DNA from: an uncultured Paracoccaceae bacterium | GTDB taxonomy: Bacteria; Pseudomonadota; Alphaproteobacteria; Rhodobacterales; Rhodobacteraceae | Assembly: GCA_947503765.1 (NCBI GenBank) | Contig: CANNFA010000001.1 | Location: 496,001-560,000, forward strand | Direction: 5' to 3' | DNA: 64,000 nucleotides | In this document: positions 1 through 8,408 of the stretch, piece by piece | Numbering within the stretch: the stretch's first letter is position 1 | Layout of the letters: each line of letters starts with the position of its first letter | Notes under the pieces: generated by a model | What the model saw: the letters and a program-made list of their open reading frames with translations, nothing else | The model's database searches: none | What the model was told of the DNA's origin: nothing | Program-made: the position numbers and the translations under genes

Positions 1-1
1 C

Positions 2-283
2 AACGAGGATCTGCCCTGGGACCGGCGCGACCACGCGCTGTTCGTCAGCTATGCGCCGCATGACGCGCCCAAGATCGCCTGTTCGGTCGTGGTCGAACAT
101 GGCGGCGGCGGCTCTGCCGTGGCCGCGCCGATCGCGCGGGACATCGTGTTGCAGGCGTTGTACGGCGGCACCCCGCCGCTCGATGCCTATCCGACCAGCC
201 AGCGCGGCACGATCCGCACCCGGCAAGACGAATTGCCTTTGCGCGATCCGTCCAGTTTCAGCATCGGACGTATCCGCGCATGA
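2..283 (+). CDS. mrdA: Penicillin-binding protein 2, C-terminal fragment
   Basis: This is the last 93 residues of a protein whose 5' part lies before the window. The translation runs through HALFVSYAPHDAPKIACSVV and then VEHGGGGS, which is the end of the transpeptidase domain of PBP2 proteins. PBP2 cross-links lateral-wall peptidoglycan in the periplasm as part of the elongasome. The stop codon overlaps the rodA start by four bases (ATGA at 280-283), so the two are translationally coupled, as is usual for the mrdA-mrdB pair. The identification rests on this C-terminal match plus the rodA neighbour. Confidence 0.88.
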   Translation, partial: NEDLPWDRRDHALFVSYAPHDAPKIACSVVVEHGGGGSAVAAPIARDIVLQALYGGTPPLDAYPTSQRGTIRTRQDELPLRDPSSFSIGRIRA

Positions 284-1428
284 GCTATCTTGAATATACC
301 GTGCGCCGGGTGCCGACCGGTCCGGCCAAGGTGCTGTACCTGAACTGGCCGCTGCTGGTGCTGGTAGCCACCGCGGCGGCGATCGGGTTCGTCATGCTCT
401 ATTCCGTCGCGGGCGGGTCGATGTCGCCCTGGGTGGAGCCGCAGCTCAAACGCTTCGCGGTGGGCATGGTGCTGATGCTGGGCGTGGCGATGGTGCCGAT
501 CTGGTTCTGGCGCAATGTCAGCGGGCTGGCCTTCGGCGTGTCGCTGTTGCTGCTGGTCGGGGTGGAATTCTTCGGCGATGTGCGGATGGGGGCGCAGCGC
601 TGGATCGACCTCGGCGTGATCCGCCTGCAACCGTCCGAGCTGACCAAGATCACGCTGGTGATGATGCTGGCGGCCTATTACGACTGGCTCGACATCCGCA
701 AGGTGTCGCGCCCGCTCTGGGTGGCGATCCCGGTGCTGCTGATCCTGCTGCCGACGGCGCTGGTGCTGACGCAGCCCGACCTTGGCACCGCGATCCTGCT
801 GGTGGCGGGGGGCGGCATCGTGATGTTCGTCGCGGGGGTCCACTGGCTATACTTCGCGTCGGTCTTCGCGGCGGCGGGGGGGCTGGTGACGACGGTGTTC
901 TGGTCGCGCGGGACATCATGGCAATTGCTGAAGGATTACCAGTTCCGGCGCATCGACACGTTCCTGAACCCGGACATCGACCCGCTGGACGCGGGCTATC
1001 ACATCACCCAGGCCAAGATCGCGCTGGGCTCGGGCGGCTGGACCGGGCGCGGTTTCATGCAGGGCACGCAGTCGCGGCTGAACTTCCTGCCCGAAAAGCA
1101 CACCGATTTCATCTTCACCACCCTGGCCGAGGAGTTCGGCTTTGTCGGCGGCATGGGGCTGCTGGCGATCTACGCGCTGATCATCTTCTTCTGCATCGCG
1201 TCGGCGCTGGGCAACCAGAACCGCTATGGCGCGATCCTGACGCTGGGCATCGCGGCGGCGTTCTTTCTGTTCTTTGCGGTCAACATGTCGATGGTGATGG
1301 GGCTGGCGCCGGTCGTCGGGGTGCCGCTGCCGCTTGTAAGTTACGGCGGATCGGCCATGCTGGTGCTGATGGTCGCCTTCGGCCTTGCCCAGTCGGCCCA
1401 TATCCACAGACCGAGGACCCGTGCATGA
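280..1428 (+). CDS. rodA: Rod shape-determining protein RodA (SEDS glycosyltransferase)
   Basis: The 382-residue protein has about ten hydrophobic segments and the SEDS-family layout. RodA polymerises lipid II into glycan strands in the inner membrane and works with PBP2, encoded just upstream. The family hallmark PEKHTDFIF is present, with its acidic residue at about D276, the position essential for polymerase activity in studied SEDS proteins. The C-terminal segment GVPLPLVSYGGSAML is also typical. The ATG lies inside the mrdA stop region and the TGA (1426-1428) overlaps the next gene's ATG, so three genes are coupled in a row. Length is normal for the family. Confidence 0.97.
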   Translation: MSYLEYTVRRVPTGPAKVLYLNWPLLVLVATAAAIGFVMLYSVAGGSMSPWVEPQLKRFAVGMVLMLGVAMVPIWFWRNVSGLAFGVSLLLLVGVEFFGDVRMGAQRWIDLGVIRLQPSELTKITLVMMLAAYYDWLDIRKVSRPLWVAIPVLLILLPTALVLTQPDLGTAILLVAGGGIVMFVAGVHWLYFASVFAAAGGLVTTVFWSRGTSWQLLKDYQFRRIDTFLNPDIDPLDAGYHITQAKIALGSGGWTGRGFMQGTQSRLNFLPEKHTDFIFTTLAEEFGFVGGMGLLAIYALIIFFCIASALGNQNRYGAILTLGIAAAFFLFFAVNMSMVMGLAPVVGVPLPLVSYGGSAMLVLMVAFGLAQSAHIHRPRTRA

Positions 1429-2357
1429 GTCTCAATATCCTGTTCGCCGGCGGCGCCCGCCGCTGGCCGGATTACCGCGCGCCGCTGGAAGCGGCGCTGA
1501 AGGCAGAGGGCATCGACGCCGATCTGGACACCGCGTTTCCGCCCGAGGCGGTCGATTACATCGTCTATGCCCCGAATGACGAGCTGACCGATTTCTCGCC
1601 CTTCGTGAATGCGAAGGCCGTGATGAACCTCTGGGCCGGGGTCGAGGACCTGGCCGGCAACCCGACGCTGACCCAGCCGCTGACGCGGATGGTCGATAGC
1701 GGCCTGCGCGAGGGGATGGTGCAATGGGTAGCGGGCCATGTGTTGCGTCATCACCTGGGACTGGACGCCGATATCGTCAATCCGGCGCATGAATGGAAGC
1801 CGCGCCTGCCGCCGCTGACACGGCAGCGGCCGGTGACGATCCTCGGTCTGGGGCAGTTGGGGGCGGCCTGCGGGCAGGCGCTGGCGGGCCTGGGCTTTCC
1901 GGTGACCGGCTGGAGCCGCAGCCGCAAGTCCCTGGACGGCATCGACTGCCTGTCGGGCGAGGACGGGCTGGCCGAGGCGCTGCACCGGGCGGAGATCGCG
2001 GTTCTGCTGCTGCCGCTGACGCCGGACACGCGCGATCTGATGGATGCCAGCCGGCTGGCCCTGCTGCCGCGCGGCGCGGTGCTGCTCAATCCGGGGCGCG
2101 GGCCGCTGATCGACGACGCGGCGCTGATCGCGGCGCTGGATGCCGGGCACCTTGCCCATGCGACGCTGGACACCTTCCGCGAAGAGCCGCTGCCAAAGGC
2201 GCATCCGTTCTGGGCGCATCCACGCGTGACGGTCACCCCCCACATCGCCAGCGACACCCGGCCGGACACCGCCAGCGAGGTGATCGCCGAGAATATCCGC
2301 CGCAGCGAGGCGGGGGAGCCGCTTCTCTATCTCGTCGACAAGACGGCGGGGTATTGA
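1425..2357 (+). CDS. GhrA-like glyoxylate/hydroxypyruvate reductase
   Basis: The 310-residue protein belongs to the D-isomer-specific 2-hydroxyacid dehydrogenase superfamily. Its N-terminus (MSLNILFAGGARRWPDYRAP) and low similarity in the substrate half match GhrA, which reduces glyoxylate and hydroxypyruvate with NADPH. The Rossmann motif GLGQLG follows the VTIL strand. The catalytic triad is visible as R225 (NPGRGPL), E254 (before PLP) and H273 (TPHIAS). The start overlaps the rodA stop (ATGA, 1425-1428), placing it in the mrd operon, an unusual place for a metabolic enzyme but one with no evident frameshift. Substrate preference cannot be read from sequence alone. Confidence 0.85.
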   Translation: MSLNILFAGGARRWPDYRAPLEAALKAEGIDADLDTAFPPEAVDYIVYAPNDELTDFSPFVNAKAVMNLWAGVEDLAGNPTLTQPLTRMVDSGLREGMVQWVAGHVLRHHLGLDADIVNPAHEWKPRLPPLTRQRPVTILGLGQLGAACGQALAGLGFPVTGWSRSRKSLDGIDCLSGEDGLAEALHRAEIAVLLLPLTPDTRDLMDASRLALLPRGAVLLNPGRGPLIDDAALIAALDAGHLAHATLDTFREEPLPKAHPFWAHPRVTVTPHIASDTRPDTASEVIAENIRRSEAGEPLLYLVDKTAGY

Positions 2358-2394
2358 GCGCAAGAAGCCGGCCCGCCACCGCCGCACGCGGCCG

Positions 2395-2873
2395 GCCCCC
2401 GGCGTGCCCGCACCTGGGCGGGCGCTGGCGCGACCTTTGAGGGGCACGGTTTATCCCTGCCTTCCCGCATGACTTCGCTTCGGCGCGGGGCGGAGGCCAT
2501 GCGCCCGCCGACTGGGAGGGGCGGACGCGGCGGGGGCTCGTCGCCCCCGCAAGCAACCCGACTCGCGGCCAGCCCACGGCGGGTCCGCCCCTGGGTGGGC
2601 GCTGGCACAACCTTTGAGGGGCGCGGTTTATCCCTGCCTTCCCGCATGACCTCGCTTCGGCGCGGGGCGGAGGCCATGCGCCCGCCCACCGGGAGGGGCG
2701 GGCGCGGCGGGGGCTGGTCGCCCCGCCACCATCGCTCGCGGGGCCTATTGCCTTACACGCGGCCGGCCCCGAAGTGGCCGCCCTGGGTGGACGCTGGCAA
2801 GACGGGGAAGCTAGGCGCTTTATCCCCGTCTTCCCGCATGACCGCCCTTCGGCGCGAAACGTCTGACCATGCG
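2395..2873. repeat. Tandem hairpin repeat, family A, three copies
   Basis: Three copies of one unit fill the space between the convergent ends of the GhrA-like gene and hisE. Copies begin near 2413, 2590 and 2782 (spacing 177 and 192 bases). Each starts with CCTGGGYGG and then has TTTATCCC(T/C)G(C/T)CTTCCCGCATGA. Copies 1 and 2 contain two hairpins. Hairpin A has arms GCGCCCGCC and GGCGGGCGC (2501-2528 with one mismatch; 2678-2705 perfect). Hairpin B has arms GCGGGGGC and GCCCCCGC (2530-2550 perfect; 2707-2726 one base short). Copy 3 is truncated before the hairpins, 14 bases from hisE. A fourth copy is at 11125-11270. The site suggests a 3'-end or bidirectional termination role, which is inference. 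Confidence 0.85.
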
Positions 2874-2886
2874 CTTCCTGGCGGCC

Positions 2887-3198
2887 TCAGCGGCGCGCGG
2901 CCTTTTCCTCGATCCCCGAGCGGCCCTCCCGGCGGTCCAGCTCGGCCAGCACATCGGCCAGGTCCACCCCGCCCGCCTCCAGCATGACCAGCAGGTGATA
3001 CAGCACATCCGCTGCCTCGGTCGTCAGGCCGGCGCGGTCGCCCTGCGCGGCGGCGACGATCGCCTCCACCGCCTCTTCGCCGAACTTCTCGGCGCATTTG
3101 GCCGGGCCGCGCGCCAGCAGGCGGGCGGTCCAGGAGCTGTCCGGGTCCGCGCCCCTGCGGGCGGCGATGGTGGCGGCAAGGCGCTCGAGCACGCTCAT
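2887..3198 (-). CDS. hisE: Phosphoribosyl-ATP pyrophosphatase HisE
   Basis: The 103-residue all-alpha protein removes pyrophosphate from phosphoribosyl-ATP, step 2 of histidine synthesis. The metal-binding helices are visible as [14 protein letters not shown] and [14 protein letters not shown], the acidic pattern of the MazG-like family. It is the stand-alone form, not fused to HisI. Its ATG (3196-3198) overlaps the hisF TGA, so hisF and hisE are translated together. The stop is followed immediately by the family A repeat array. Confidence 0.95.
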   Translation of the reverse strand: MSVLERLAATIAARRGADPDSSWTARLLARGPAKCAEKFGEEAVEAIVAAAQGDRAGLTTEAADVLYHLLVMLEAGGVDLADVLAELDRREGRSGIEEKAARR

Positions 3199-3956
3199 GC
3201 CGGGCGCACCGGGATGCCGGCGGCGGCCATGTGGGCCTTGGCCTCGGCGATGGTGAATTCACCGAAATGGAAGATCGACGCGGCGAGCACCGCGCTTGCA
3301 TGGCCCTCGGTCACGCCCTCGACCAGGTGATCGAGCGTGCCCACCCCGCCCGAGGCGATCACCGGCACATCCACCGCGTCGGCGACGGCGCGGGTCAGCG
3401 GCAGGTTGAAGCCCGCGCGCGTGCCGTCGCGGTCCATCGAGGTCAGCAGGATCTCGCCCGCGCCCAGCCCCGCGACCTGCCGCGCGAAATCCACCGCGTC
3501 GATCCCGGTCGCCCGGCGGCCGCCATGGGTGAAAATCTCCCAGCGGTCGGGGGCGACGGTCTTGGCGTCGATGGCGCAGACGATGCACTGGCTGCCGAAC
3601 CGGTCGGCGGCGCGTCCGATCACGCCGGGATCGGCGACGGCGGCGGAATTGAAGCTGACCTTGTCGGCCCCGGCCAGCAGCAGCGCGCGCACGTCCTCGG
3701 GCGTGCGCACCCCGCCGCCGATGGTCAGCGGCACGAAACAGCGCTCGGCCGTGCGGGTGACGAGATCGTACATCGTGCCGCGGTTTTCGTGGGTGGCGTG
3801 GATGTCGAGGAAACACAACTCGTCCGCGCCGGCCGCGTCATAGGCGGCCGCCGCCTCGACCGGATCGCCGGCATCGACGAGATCGACGAAGTTCACGCCC
3901 TTGACCACGCGGCCATCGGCGACATCGAGACAGGGGATGATGCGGATCTTGAGCAT
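3195..3956 (-). CDS. hisF: Imidazole glycerol phosphate synthase subunit HisF
   Basis: The 253-residue TIM barrel is the cyclase subunit that, with ammonia from HisH, converts PRFAR to imidazole glycerol phosphate and AICAR. The start [12 protein letters not shown] is the classic N-terminus, so the ATG at 3956 is preferred over an in-frame extension to 4118, which would add unrelated residues. The catalytic aspartates D11 and D130 (VCAID) are present. The phosphate-binding segments TIGGGVR and ASGGVG are intact. It is separated from hisA by two unrelated genes, so it probably uses its own promoter in the 85-base divergent gap 3957-4041. Confidence 0.97.
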   Translation of the reverse strand: MLKIRIIPCLDVADGRVVKGVNFVDLVDAGDPVEAAAAYDAAGADELCFLDIHATHENRGTMYDLVTRTAERCFVPLTIGGGVRTPEDVRALLLAGADKVSFNSAAVADPGVIGRAADRFGSQCIVCAIDAKTVAPDRWEIFTHGGRRATGIDAVDFARQVAGLGAGEILLTSMDRDGTRAGFNLPLTRAVADAVDVPVIASGGVGTLDHLVEGVTEGHASAVLAASIFHFGEFTIAEAKAHMAAAGIPVRPA

Positions 3957-4041
3957 GGCACCGTGGGCAATTGCGGTTTGCGCCCTAGTATTGCGGAATG
4001 ACGCAAAGCGCCAGTGGGGCGCGTGGAGAAGGGGATGCAGG

Positions 4042-4497
4042 ATGCGCGGATTGGCGACAGGACTGGTGCTTGCGGCGGCGATGGCGCTGCCGGCGCAGGC
4101 GGATGACGACATTCGCAAACGCGCGGCCGAAGGCAGCGTCGCCGAGGTGACGGGCCGGCTGGTTGCCGCGGTGGAGGGCGCGGGCGCAACGGTGTTTGCC
4201 CGTGTCGATCATGCCGGCGGCGCCCGGACGGCCGGCGCGGAGCTGCGGCCGATGGAGTTGCTCATTTTCGGCAATCCGAAGATCGGCACACCGGCCATAC
4301 AGGCCGAGCCGATGGCCGGGCTGGTATTGCCGTTGCGCGTGCTGGTCTACGAGGACGAGCGCGGCAAGGTCTGGCTGGCCTGGCAGGATCCCGGCGAGAT
4401 GCTGGACGAGGTCGGCGGCGACGATGACGCGGCCTATGTCGCGCCCATCGCCGGCGCGCTGGACAAGCTGACCGCGGCGGCGGCGACGGGCGGCTGA
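4042..4497 (+). CDS. Exported DUF302-like protein
   Basis: The 151-residue product starts with a signal peptide ([20 protein letters not shown], cleavage expected near residue 20). The body resembles the DUF302 domain, with the features [26 protein letters not shown] and [20 protein letters not shown]302 proteins are small periplasmic or secreted proteins without an agreed function. The start at 4042 follows GAAGGGGATGCAG, a purine-rich ribosome site, and is the one that yields an intact signal peptide. The gene runs opposite to the histidine genes that surround it and is divergent from hisF by 85 bases. Confidence 0.8.
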   Translation: MRGLATGLVLAAAMALPAQADDDIRKRAAEGSVAEVTGRLVAAVEGAGATVFARVDHAGGARTAGAELRPMELLIFGNPKIGTPAIQAEPMAGLVLPLRVLVYEDERGKVWLAWQDPGEMLDEVGGDDDAAYVAPIAGALDKLTAAAATGG

Positions 4498-4505
4498 CCG
4501 GCAGG

Positions 4506-4856
4506 TCAGGCCGCGCGCCGGGCGCGGCGGCGGTGCATCCAGTCAAGCAGGTAGGCCAGGATCGCCAGCGGCGGGCCGACCATGATGTAGGCGAAGGCGG
4601 CCATGCGGATCAGCGGCTGCGCGGCGGTGAACAGCGCATCCAGCCGCGCGCCGCCGAAACAGGCCGTGTAGGGCTGCATGATGTGCCCGTCGCACAGCAG
4701 CATCGGCACCAGCACCAGCGCCACCGCGCCGGTGAACAGGATGCCGCCCCAGAACATGATCGCGCGCGCAGCGGGCGCGGTCAGACCCCGCGCGAGGAAG
4801 ATCGCGACGATGGCGGGCATTCCGAAGAAGAAGGCAAGCAGGATGTCGTTCAGCAT
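4506..4856 (-). CDS. Small three-helix membrane protein, function unknown
   Basis: The 116-residue product has three hydrophobic segments, at about residues 3-22 (DILLAFFFGMPAIVAIF), 33-55 (MFWGGILFTGAVALVLV) and 84-107 (MAAFAYIMVGPPLAILAYLL). It ends in a basic tail (MHRRRARRAA), which suggests a cytoplasmic C-terminus. I do not recognise the family. It follows hisA by 22 bases on the same strand, so it is probably the last gene of the hisBHA transcript. It converges with the DUF302 gene with only eight bases between the stops. Function is unknown. Confidence 0.7.
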   Translation of the reverse strand: MLNDILLAFFFGMPAIVAIFLARGLTAPAARAIMFWGGILFTGAVALVLVPMLLCDGHIMQPYTACFGGARLDALFTAAQPLIRMAAFAYIMVGPPLAILAYLLDWMHRRRARRAA

Positions 4857-4878
4857 GGGGCGGCCCCGGCCGGCGAAG

Positions 4879-5601
4879 TCACGGCTTCATTATGTCCAGC
4901 GCCGCGCGCAGGTCAATCGCCCCGTCATAGAGCGCCCGGCCCGATATTGCGCCGCCAAGCGGTGCGCCGCAATCCCTGAGCGCGCGCAGATCGTCCAGCG
5001 ACGACACCCCGCCCGAGGCGATCACCGGGATCCGCACGGCATGCGCCAGCGCGGCCGTCGCCTCGACATTGGGGCCCTGCATCGCGCCGTCGCGGTCGAT
5101 GTCGGTATAGATGATGGCGGCGACGCCGGCATCCTCGAACCGGCGGGCAAGATCGGTCGCGCCGATCTCGGTCTCTTCGGCCCAGCCGCGCGTGGCGACC
5201 CGCCCCGCGCGCGCGTCGATGCCGACCGCCACCTGGCCGGGAAAGGCCGAGGCCGCCTCGCGCACGAGGCCCGGATCGTCCACCGCCGCCGTGCCCAGGA
5301 TCACCCGCGCCAGCCCGCGGTCGAGCCAGCGCTCGATGGTCGCCATGTCGCGGATGCCGCCGCCAAGCTGCGCCGGCACGTCCACCGCGGCAAGGATCGC
5401 CTCGACCGCGCCCGCATTGACGGGCGCGCCGGCGAAGGCGCCGTTCAGGTCCACGAGATGCAGCCATTCGCAGCCGGCATCCTGGAACGCGACCGCCTGC
5501 GCGGCGGGGTCGTCGTTGAACACGGTGGCGGCGTCCATCGCGCCGCGCAGCAGGCGCACGCACTGGCCGTCCTTGAGGTCGATGGCGGGATAGAGGATCA
5601 T
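4879..5601 (-). CDS. hisA: Phosphoribosyl isomerase A HisA
   Basis: The 240-residue half-barrel pair isomerises ProFAR to PRFAR in histidine synthesis. [12 protein letters not shown] is the family N-terminus. The two catalytic aspartates are D8 and D129 (VGIDAR). The phosphate loops GGGIR and ASGGV are present. The ATG at 5601 is chosen because an extension to 5853 would run into the hisH reading frame and lacks similarity. A 122-base gap with a family C motif separates it from hisH. Confidence 0.97.
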   Translation of the reverse strand: MILYPAIDLKDGQCVRLLRGAMDAATVFNDDPAAQAVAFQDAGCEWLHLVDLNGAFAGAPVNAGAVEAILAAVDVPAQLGGGIRDMATIERWLDRGLARVILGTAAVDDPGLVREAASAFPGQVAVGIDARAGRVATRGWAEETEIGATDLARRFEDAGVAAIIYTDIDRDGAMQGPNVEATAALAHAVRIPVIASGGVSSLDDLRALRDCGAPLGGAISGRALYDGAIDLRAALDIMKP

Positions 5602-5688
5602 CGCGGGGCTCCTTCGGGCTTCGCGGGGCGTCTTTGACATGCCCGGCGGGGCTTGCCAAGCGGCGCGGGTCGCGCCGGAACTTTCAAG

Positions 5689-5720
5689 CCTCCGGCGGGG
5701 ATATTTGAGAACCGAAGAAG
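5689..5720 (+). repeat. Family C intergenic motif, copy 1
   Basis: The gap between hisA and hisH holds CCTCCGGCGGGGATATTT followed by GAGAACCGAAGAAG. The same two-part motif recurs at six other intergenic places in this window. Here it reads opposite to the direction of histidine gene transcription. Confidence 0.8.
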
Positions 5721-5723
5721 CGG

Positions 5724-6362
5724 TCAGGGCGTCCAGCGCAGGAAATTGGCGATCAGGCGCAGCCCGGCGGCCTGGCTTTTTTCCGGGTGGAACTGGGTGC
5801 CGACCACGTTGCCGCGCCCGACGATGGCGGTGATGTCGCCGCCGTAGTCGCAATGGGCAAGAAGGTGCGCGGGGTCGGCGGGCAGGAACTGGTAGGAATG
5901 CACGAAATAGGCGTGATCGCCGGTGGCGAGCCCGTCCAGCACCGGGTGCGCGCGGTCGATGACCAGGTCGTTCCAGCCCATATGCGGCACCTTCAGCGCC
6001 GGATCCGCGGGCCGGATCGGCACCACGTCGCCGGGGATCCAGCCGAGGCCGGGCGTGGGGTCGTATTCGTGGCCGGTGGTGGCCAGCATCTGCATTCCGA
6101 CGCAGATCCCCAGGAACGGGCGGCCGCGCTGCTGCACCGCCTCGTGCAGGGCGTCCGCAAGCCCGGCCCTGGCAAAGAGCGCGCGGCGGCAGGCCGGAAA
6201 GGCGCCGTCGCCGGGCAGCACGAGCCGGTCGGCGCGCGCCACCTCCTCGGGGTCGGCGCTGACCAGGACGGTGCCGCTGCCGGTCTCGGCGGCCATCCGC
6301 TGGAACGCCTTTTCGGCGGAATGCAGGTTGCCCGATTCGTAGTCGATCAGGACCGTGCGCAT
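5724..6362 (-). CDS. hisH: Imidazole glycerol phosphate synthase subunit HisH
   Basis: The 212-residue class I glutamine amidotransferase supplies ammonia to HisF. The nucleophile is C87 in [10 protein letters not shown], and the other triad residues are H192 and E194 in [10 protein letters not shown]. The oxyanion strand region PGDGAF is intact. Its ATG is adjacent to the hisB stop with no gap (6362/6363), so hisB and hisH are tightly coupled. Confidence 0.97.
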   Translation of the reverse strand: MRTVLIDYESGNLHSAEKAFQRMAAETGSGTVLVSADPEEVARADRLVLPGDGAFPACRRALFARAGLADALHEAVQQRGRPFLGICVGMQMLATTGHEYDPTPGLGWIPGDVVPIRPADPALKVPHMGWNDLVIDRAHPVLDGLATGDHAYFVHSYQFLPADPAHLLAHCDYGGDITAIVGRGNVVGTQFHPEKSQAAGLRLIANFLRWTP

Positions 6363-6950
6363 CTACAGCGCGCCCTTGGTCGACGGGATCGCATCCGCCT
6401 TGCGCGGGTCGGTCTCGACCGCTTCGCGCAGGGCGCGGGCCACCGACTTGAACGTCGCTTCGGTCATGTGGTGCGCGTTCAACCCGCGCAGCGCGTCGAC
6501 ATGCAGGGTGATGCCGCCATGGGTGCTGAGCGCCTGGAAGAATTCGCGCACCAGTTCGGCATCGAAACTGCCGATCTTCGCCGCCGGCAGATCGACGTTC
6601 CAGGCAAGGTACGGGCGCGCCGAAAGATCCAGCGCCGTGCGCACCAGCGCGTCGTCCATCGGCAACAGACAGGCGCCGTAGCGGCGGATGCCGGTCTTGT
6701 CGCCCAGCGCGCGGCCCAGCGCCTGGCCCAGCGCGATGCCGGTATCCTCGACCGTGTGGTGGTCGTCGATATGCAGGTCGCCCGCCGCGCGCACCGTCAT
6801 GTCGATCAGCGAATGGCGGGCCAGCTGGTCGAGCATGTGGTCGAAAAAGCCGATGCCGGTCCGGTTGTCATAGGCACCGCTGCCGTCAAGGTCGATCTCG
6901 ACCGTGATGTCGGTTTCGGCGGTCTTGCGGGTGATCGCGGCTGTCCGCAT
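6363..6950 (-). CDS. hisB: Imidazoleglycerol-phosphate dehydratase HisB
   Basis: The 195-residue monofunctional dehydratase converts imidazole glycerol phosphate to imidazole acetol phosphate. Manganese-binding histidine clusters are seen as [16 protein letters not shown] and HHMTEA, in the usual order. It has no N-terminal histidinol-phosphatase part, as is normal outside enterobacteria. It is the first gene of the hisB-hisH-hisA transcript on the minus strand. The ATG (6948-6950) is preceded by GGAGACAGCC, a good ribosome site. Confidence 0.97.
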   Translation of the reverse strand: MRTAAITRKTAETDITVEIDLDGSGAYDNRTGIGFFDHMLDQLARHSLIDMTVRAAGDLHIDDHHTVEDTGIALGQALGRALGDKTGIRRYGACLLPMDDALVRTALDLSARPYLAWNVDLPAAKIGSFDAELVREFFQALSTHGGITLHVDALRGLNAHHMTEATFKSVARALREAVETDPRKADAIPSTKGAL

Positions 6951-7081
6951 GGCTGTCTCCAGAGGTTTCGCGGCGGGTTATAGGCGCGGGGCGGCCCCAT
7001 TCCAAGGCGCGGCGCGGCGCGGCCATTGATATTGTGCGCCGGCGCGGCCATTGTGCCGCGCGGGGGGCGATGGAGGATGCG

Positions 7082-7321
7082 ATGACGACCTGTGTTTTCG
7101 TGCAGCTGCGGTGCCGGCCGGGCACGACCTATGACGTGGCCGAGAAGGTCGTGCTGAAGGAAATCCATTCCGAGCTGTATTCGACCAGCGGGGATTTCGA
7201 CCTGCTGCTGAAGCTTTACGTTCCGGCGGGCGAGGATGTGGGCAAGTACATCAACGACGAATTGCTGGACATCGACGGGATCGAACGCTCGCTGACGACG
7301 CTGACCTTCAACGCGTTCTGA
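7082..7321 (+). CDS. Stand-alone Lrp/AsnC ligand-binding (RAM) domain protein
   Basis: The 79-residue protein is only the effector-binding half of an Lrp/AsnC regulator, with no helix-turn-helix. The ferredoxin-like fold is suggested by TCVFVQLRCRPG, GDFDLLLKLYV and IDGIERSLTTLTF. Such stand-alone domains assemble into oligomers and bind small molecules such as amino acids, or modulate full-length Lrp proteins. The ATG follows GGAGGATGCG with ideal spacing. A short direct repeat (GCGCGGCCATTG at 7017 and 7042) lies just upstream. The effector is unknown. Confidence 0.85.
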   Translation: MTTCVFVQLRCRPGTTYDVAEKVVLKEIHSELYSTSGDFDLLLKLYVPAGEDVGKYINDELLDIDGIERSLTTLTFNAF

Positions 7322-7337
7322 CGCGGCGGCGGCCGAA

Positions 7338-8327
7338 TCAGCCGGCGAAATCGGCGGCGAGGCGGCGGCCCGCGGCCAGGTATTCGGCCTCGATCCGGAC
7401 GATCATGGCGGCGGCGGGTTCGACCGCGCGCACCGCGCCGATGCCCTGGCCTGCGCCCCAGATGTCCTTCCACACCTTGGCGCCGGCCGCGGCGGCCTTG
7501 TCGAAATCCATCGGATCGGCGGCCCTGTCCGCCAGCCTTTCGGGGTCGAGGCCCGCGCGCTCGATCGAGCCGCGCAGGTAATTGCCGGAAATCCCGGTGA
7601 ACGCCGCCGAGGTGACGATGTCCTGCGCGCCGCCCTCGACGATGGCCTGCTTGTAGGCGGGGGGCGCGTTCGCCTCTATCGCGGCGATGAAGGGCGAGCC
7701 GATATAGCCGAGATCCGCATCCAGCGCGCGCGCGGCCAGCAGCGCCTCGCCGGTGGCGATGGCCCCGGCCAGCAGCAGCGGGCCGTCGAACCAGTCCCGG
7801 ATCTCGCGCACCAGCGCGAAGGGCGATTGCGGCCCGGCATGGCCCCCTGCCCCGGCGGCCGCGGCGATCAGCCCGTCCGCGCCCTTGTCGATGGCCTTGT
7901 GTGCGAAGGTGTCGTTGATCACATCGTGCAGCACGATGCCGCCGCAATCATGCGCCGCGGCGTTCACCTCGGGGCGGGCACCGAGCGAGGTGATCCAGAT
8001 CGGCACCTGCCAGTCATGGCAGATCTCGATATCGCGCTGAAGCCGCGAGTTCGACCGGTGCACGATCTGGTTCACGGCAAAGGGCGCGGCGGGGCGGTCC
8101 GGATTGGCCTGGTTGTGGGCGTCCAGCGCCTCTGTGATCCGCGTCAGCCAGGCCGCCAGCATCGGCGGATCGCCCGCCGCCTCGCGCGCGTTCAGCGCCG
8201 GAAAGCTGCCGACGATGCCCGCCTTGCACTGCGCGATCACCAGCTCCGGGCCGGACAGGATGAACATCGGCGCGCCGATTGCGGGGATGCGGAGGCCGCG
8301 CAGGGCGGGCGGCAGGCGGCGGGTCAT
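7338..8327 (-). CDS. Nitronate monooxygenase family flavoprotein
   Basis: The 329-residue FMN-dependent TIM-barrel protein resembles nitronate monooxygenase / 2-nitropropane dioxygenase. The N-terminal IPAIGAPMFILSGPELVIA, the segment GADGLIAAAAGAGGHAGP (FMN loop and the conserved histidine of GGHAG), and LLLAGAIATGEALLAARAL fit this family. These enzymes oxidise nitronates to carbonyl compounds and nitrite, and related proteins have other flavin reactions. It ends 16 bases from the convergent RAM-domain gene. Substrate is not deducible. Confidence 0.88.
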   Translation of the reverse strand: MTRRLPPALRGLRIPAIGAPMFILSGPELVIAQCKAGIVGSFPALNAREAAGDPPMLAAWLTRITEALDAHNQANPDRPAAPFAVNQIVHRSNSRLQRDIEICHDWQVPIWITSLGARPEVNAAAHDCGGIVLHDVINDTFAHKAIDKGADGLIAAAAGAGGHAGPQSPFALVREIRDWFDGPLLLAGAIATGEALLAARALDADLGYIGSPFIAAIEANAPPAYKQAIVEGGAQDIVTSAAFTGISGNYLRGSIERAGLDPERLADRAADPMDFDKAAAAGAKVWKDIWGAGQGIGAVRAVEPAAAMIVRIEAEYLAAGRRLAADFAG

Positions 8328-8408
8328 GGGGCACCTTTCGGACAGGATCGTGCAGGGCGGGTCAGGATCACCCGGACCCGCGCGATTCGCCAGCCGCGAC
8401 AGGCGGCG

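Noticed and set aside
2327-2689. Minus-strand open frame with a repeated peptide (VGGRMASAPRRSEVMREG)
   Set aside because: The frame exists only because the family A repeat period (177 bases) is a multiple of three. It consists of the hairpin repeat, with no ribosome site or recognisable domain.
7017-7053. Direct repeat GCGCGGCCATTG before the RAM-domain gene as an operator
   Set aside because: Two short GC-rich copies 25 bases apart can arise by chance in this composition and there is no dyad symmetry.
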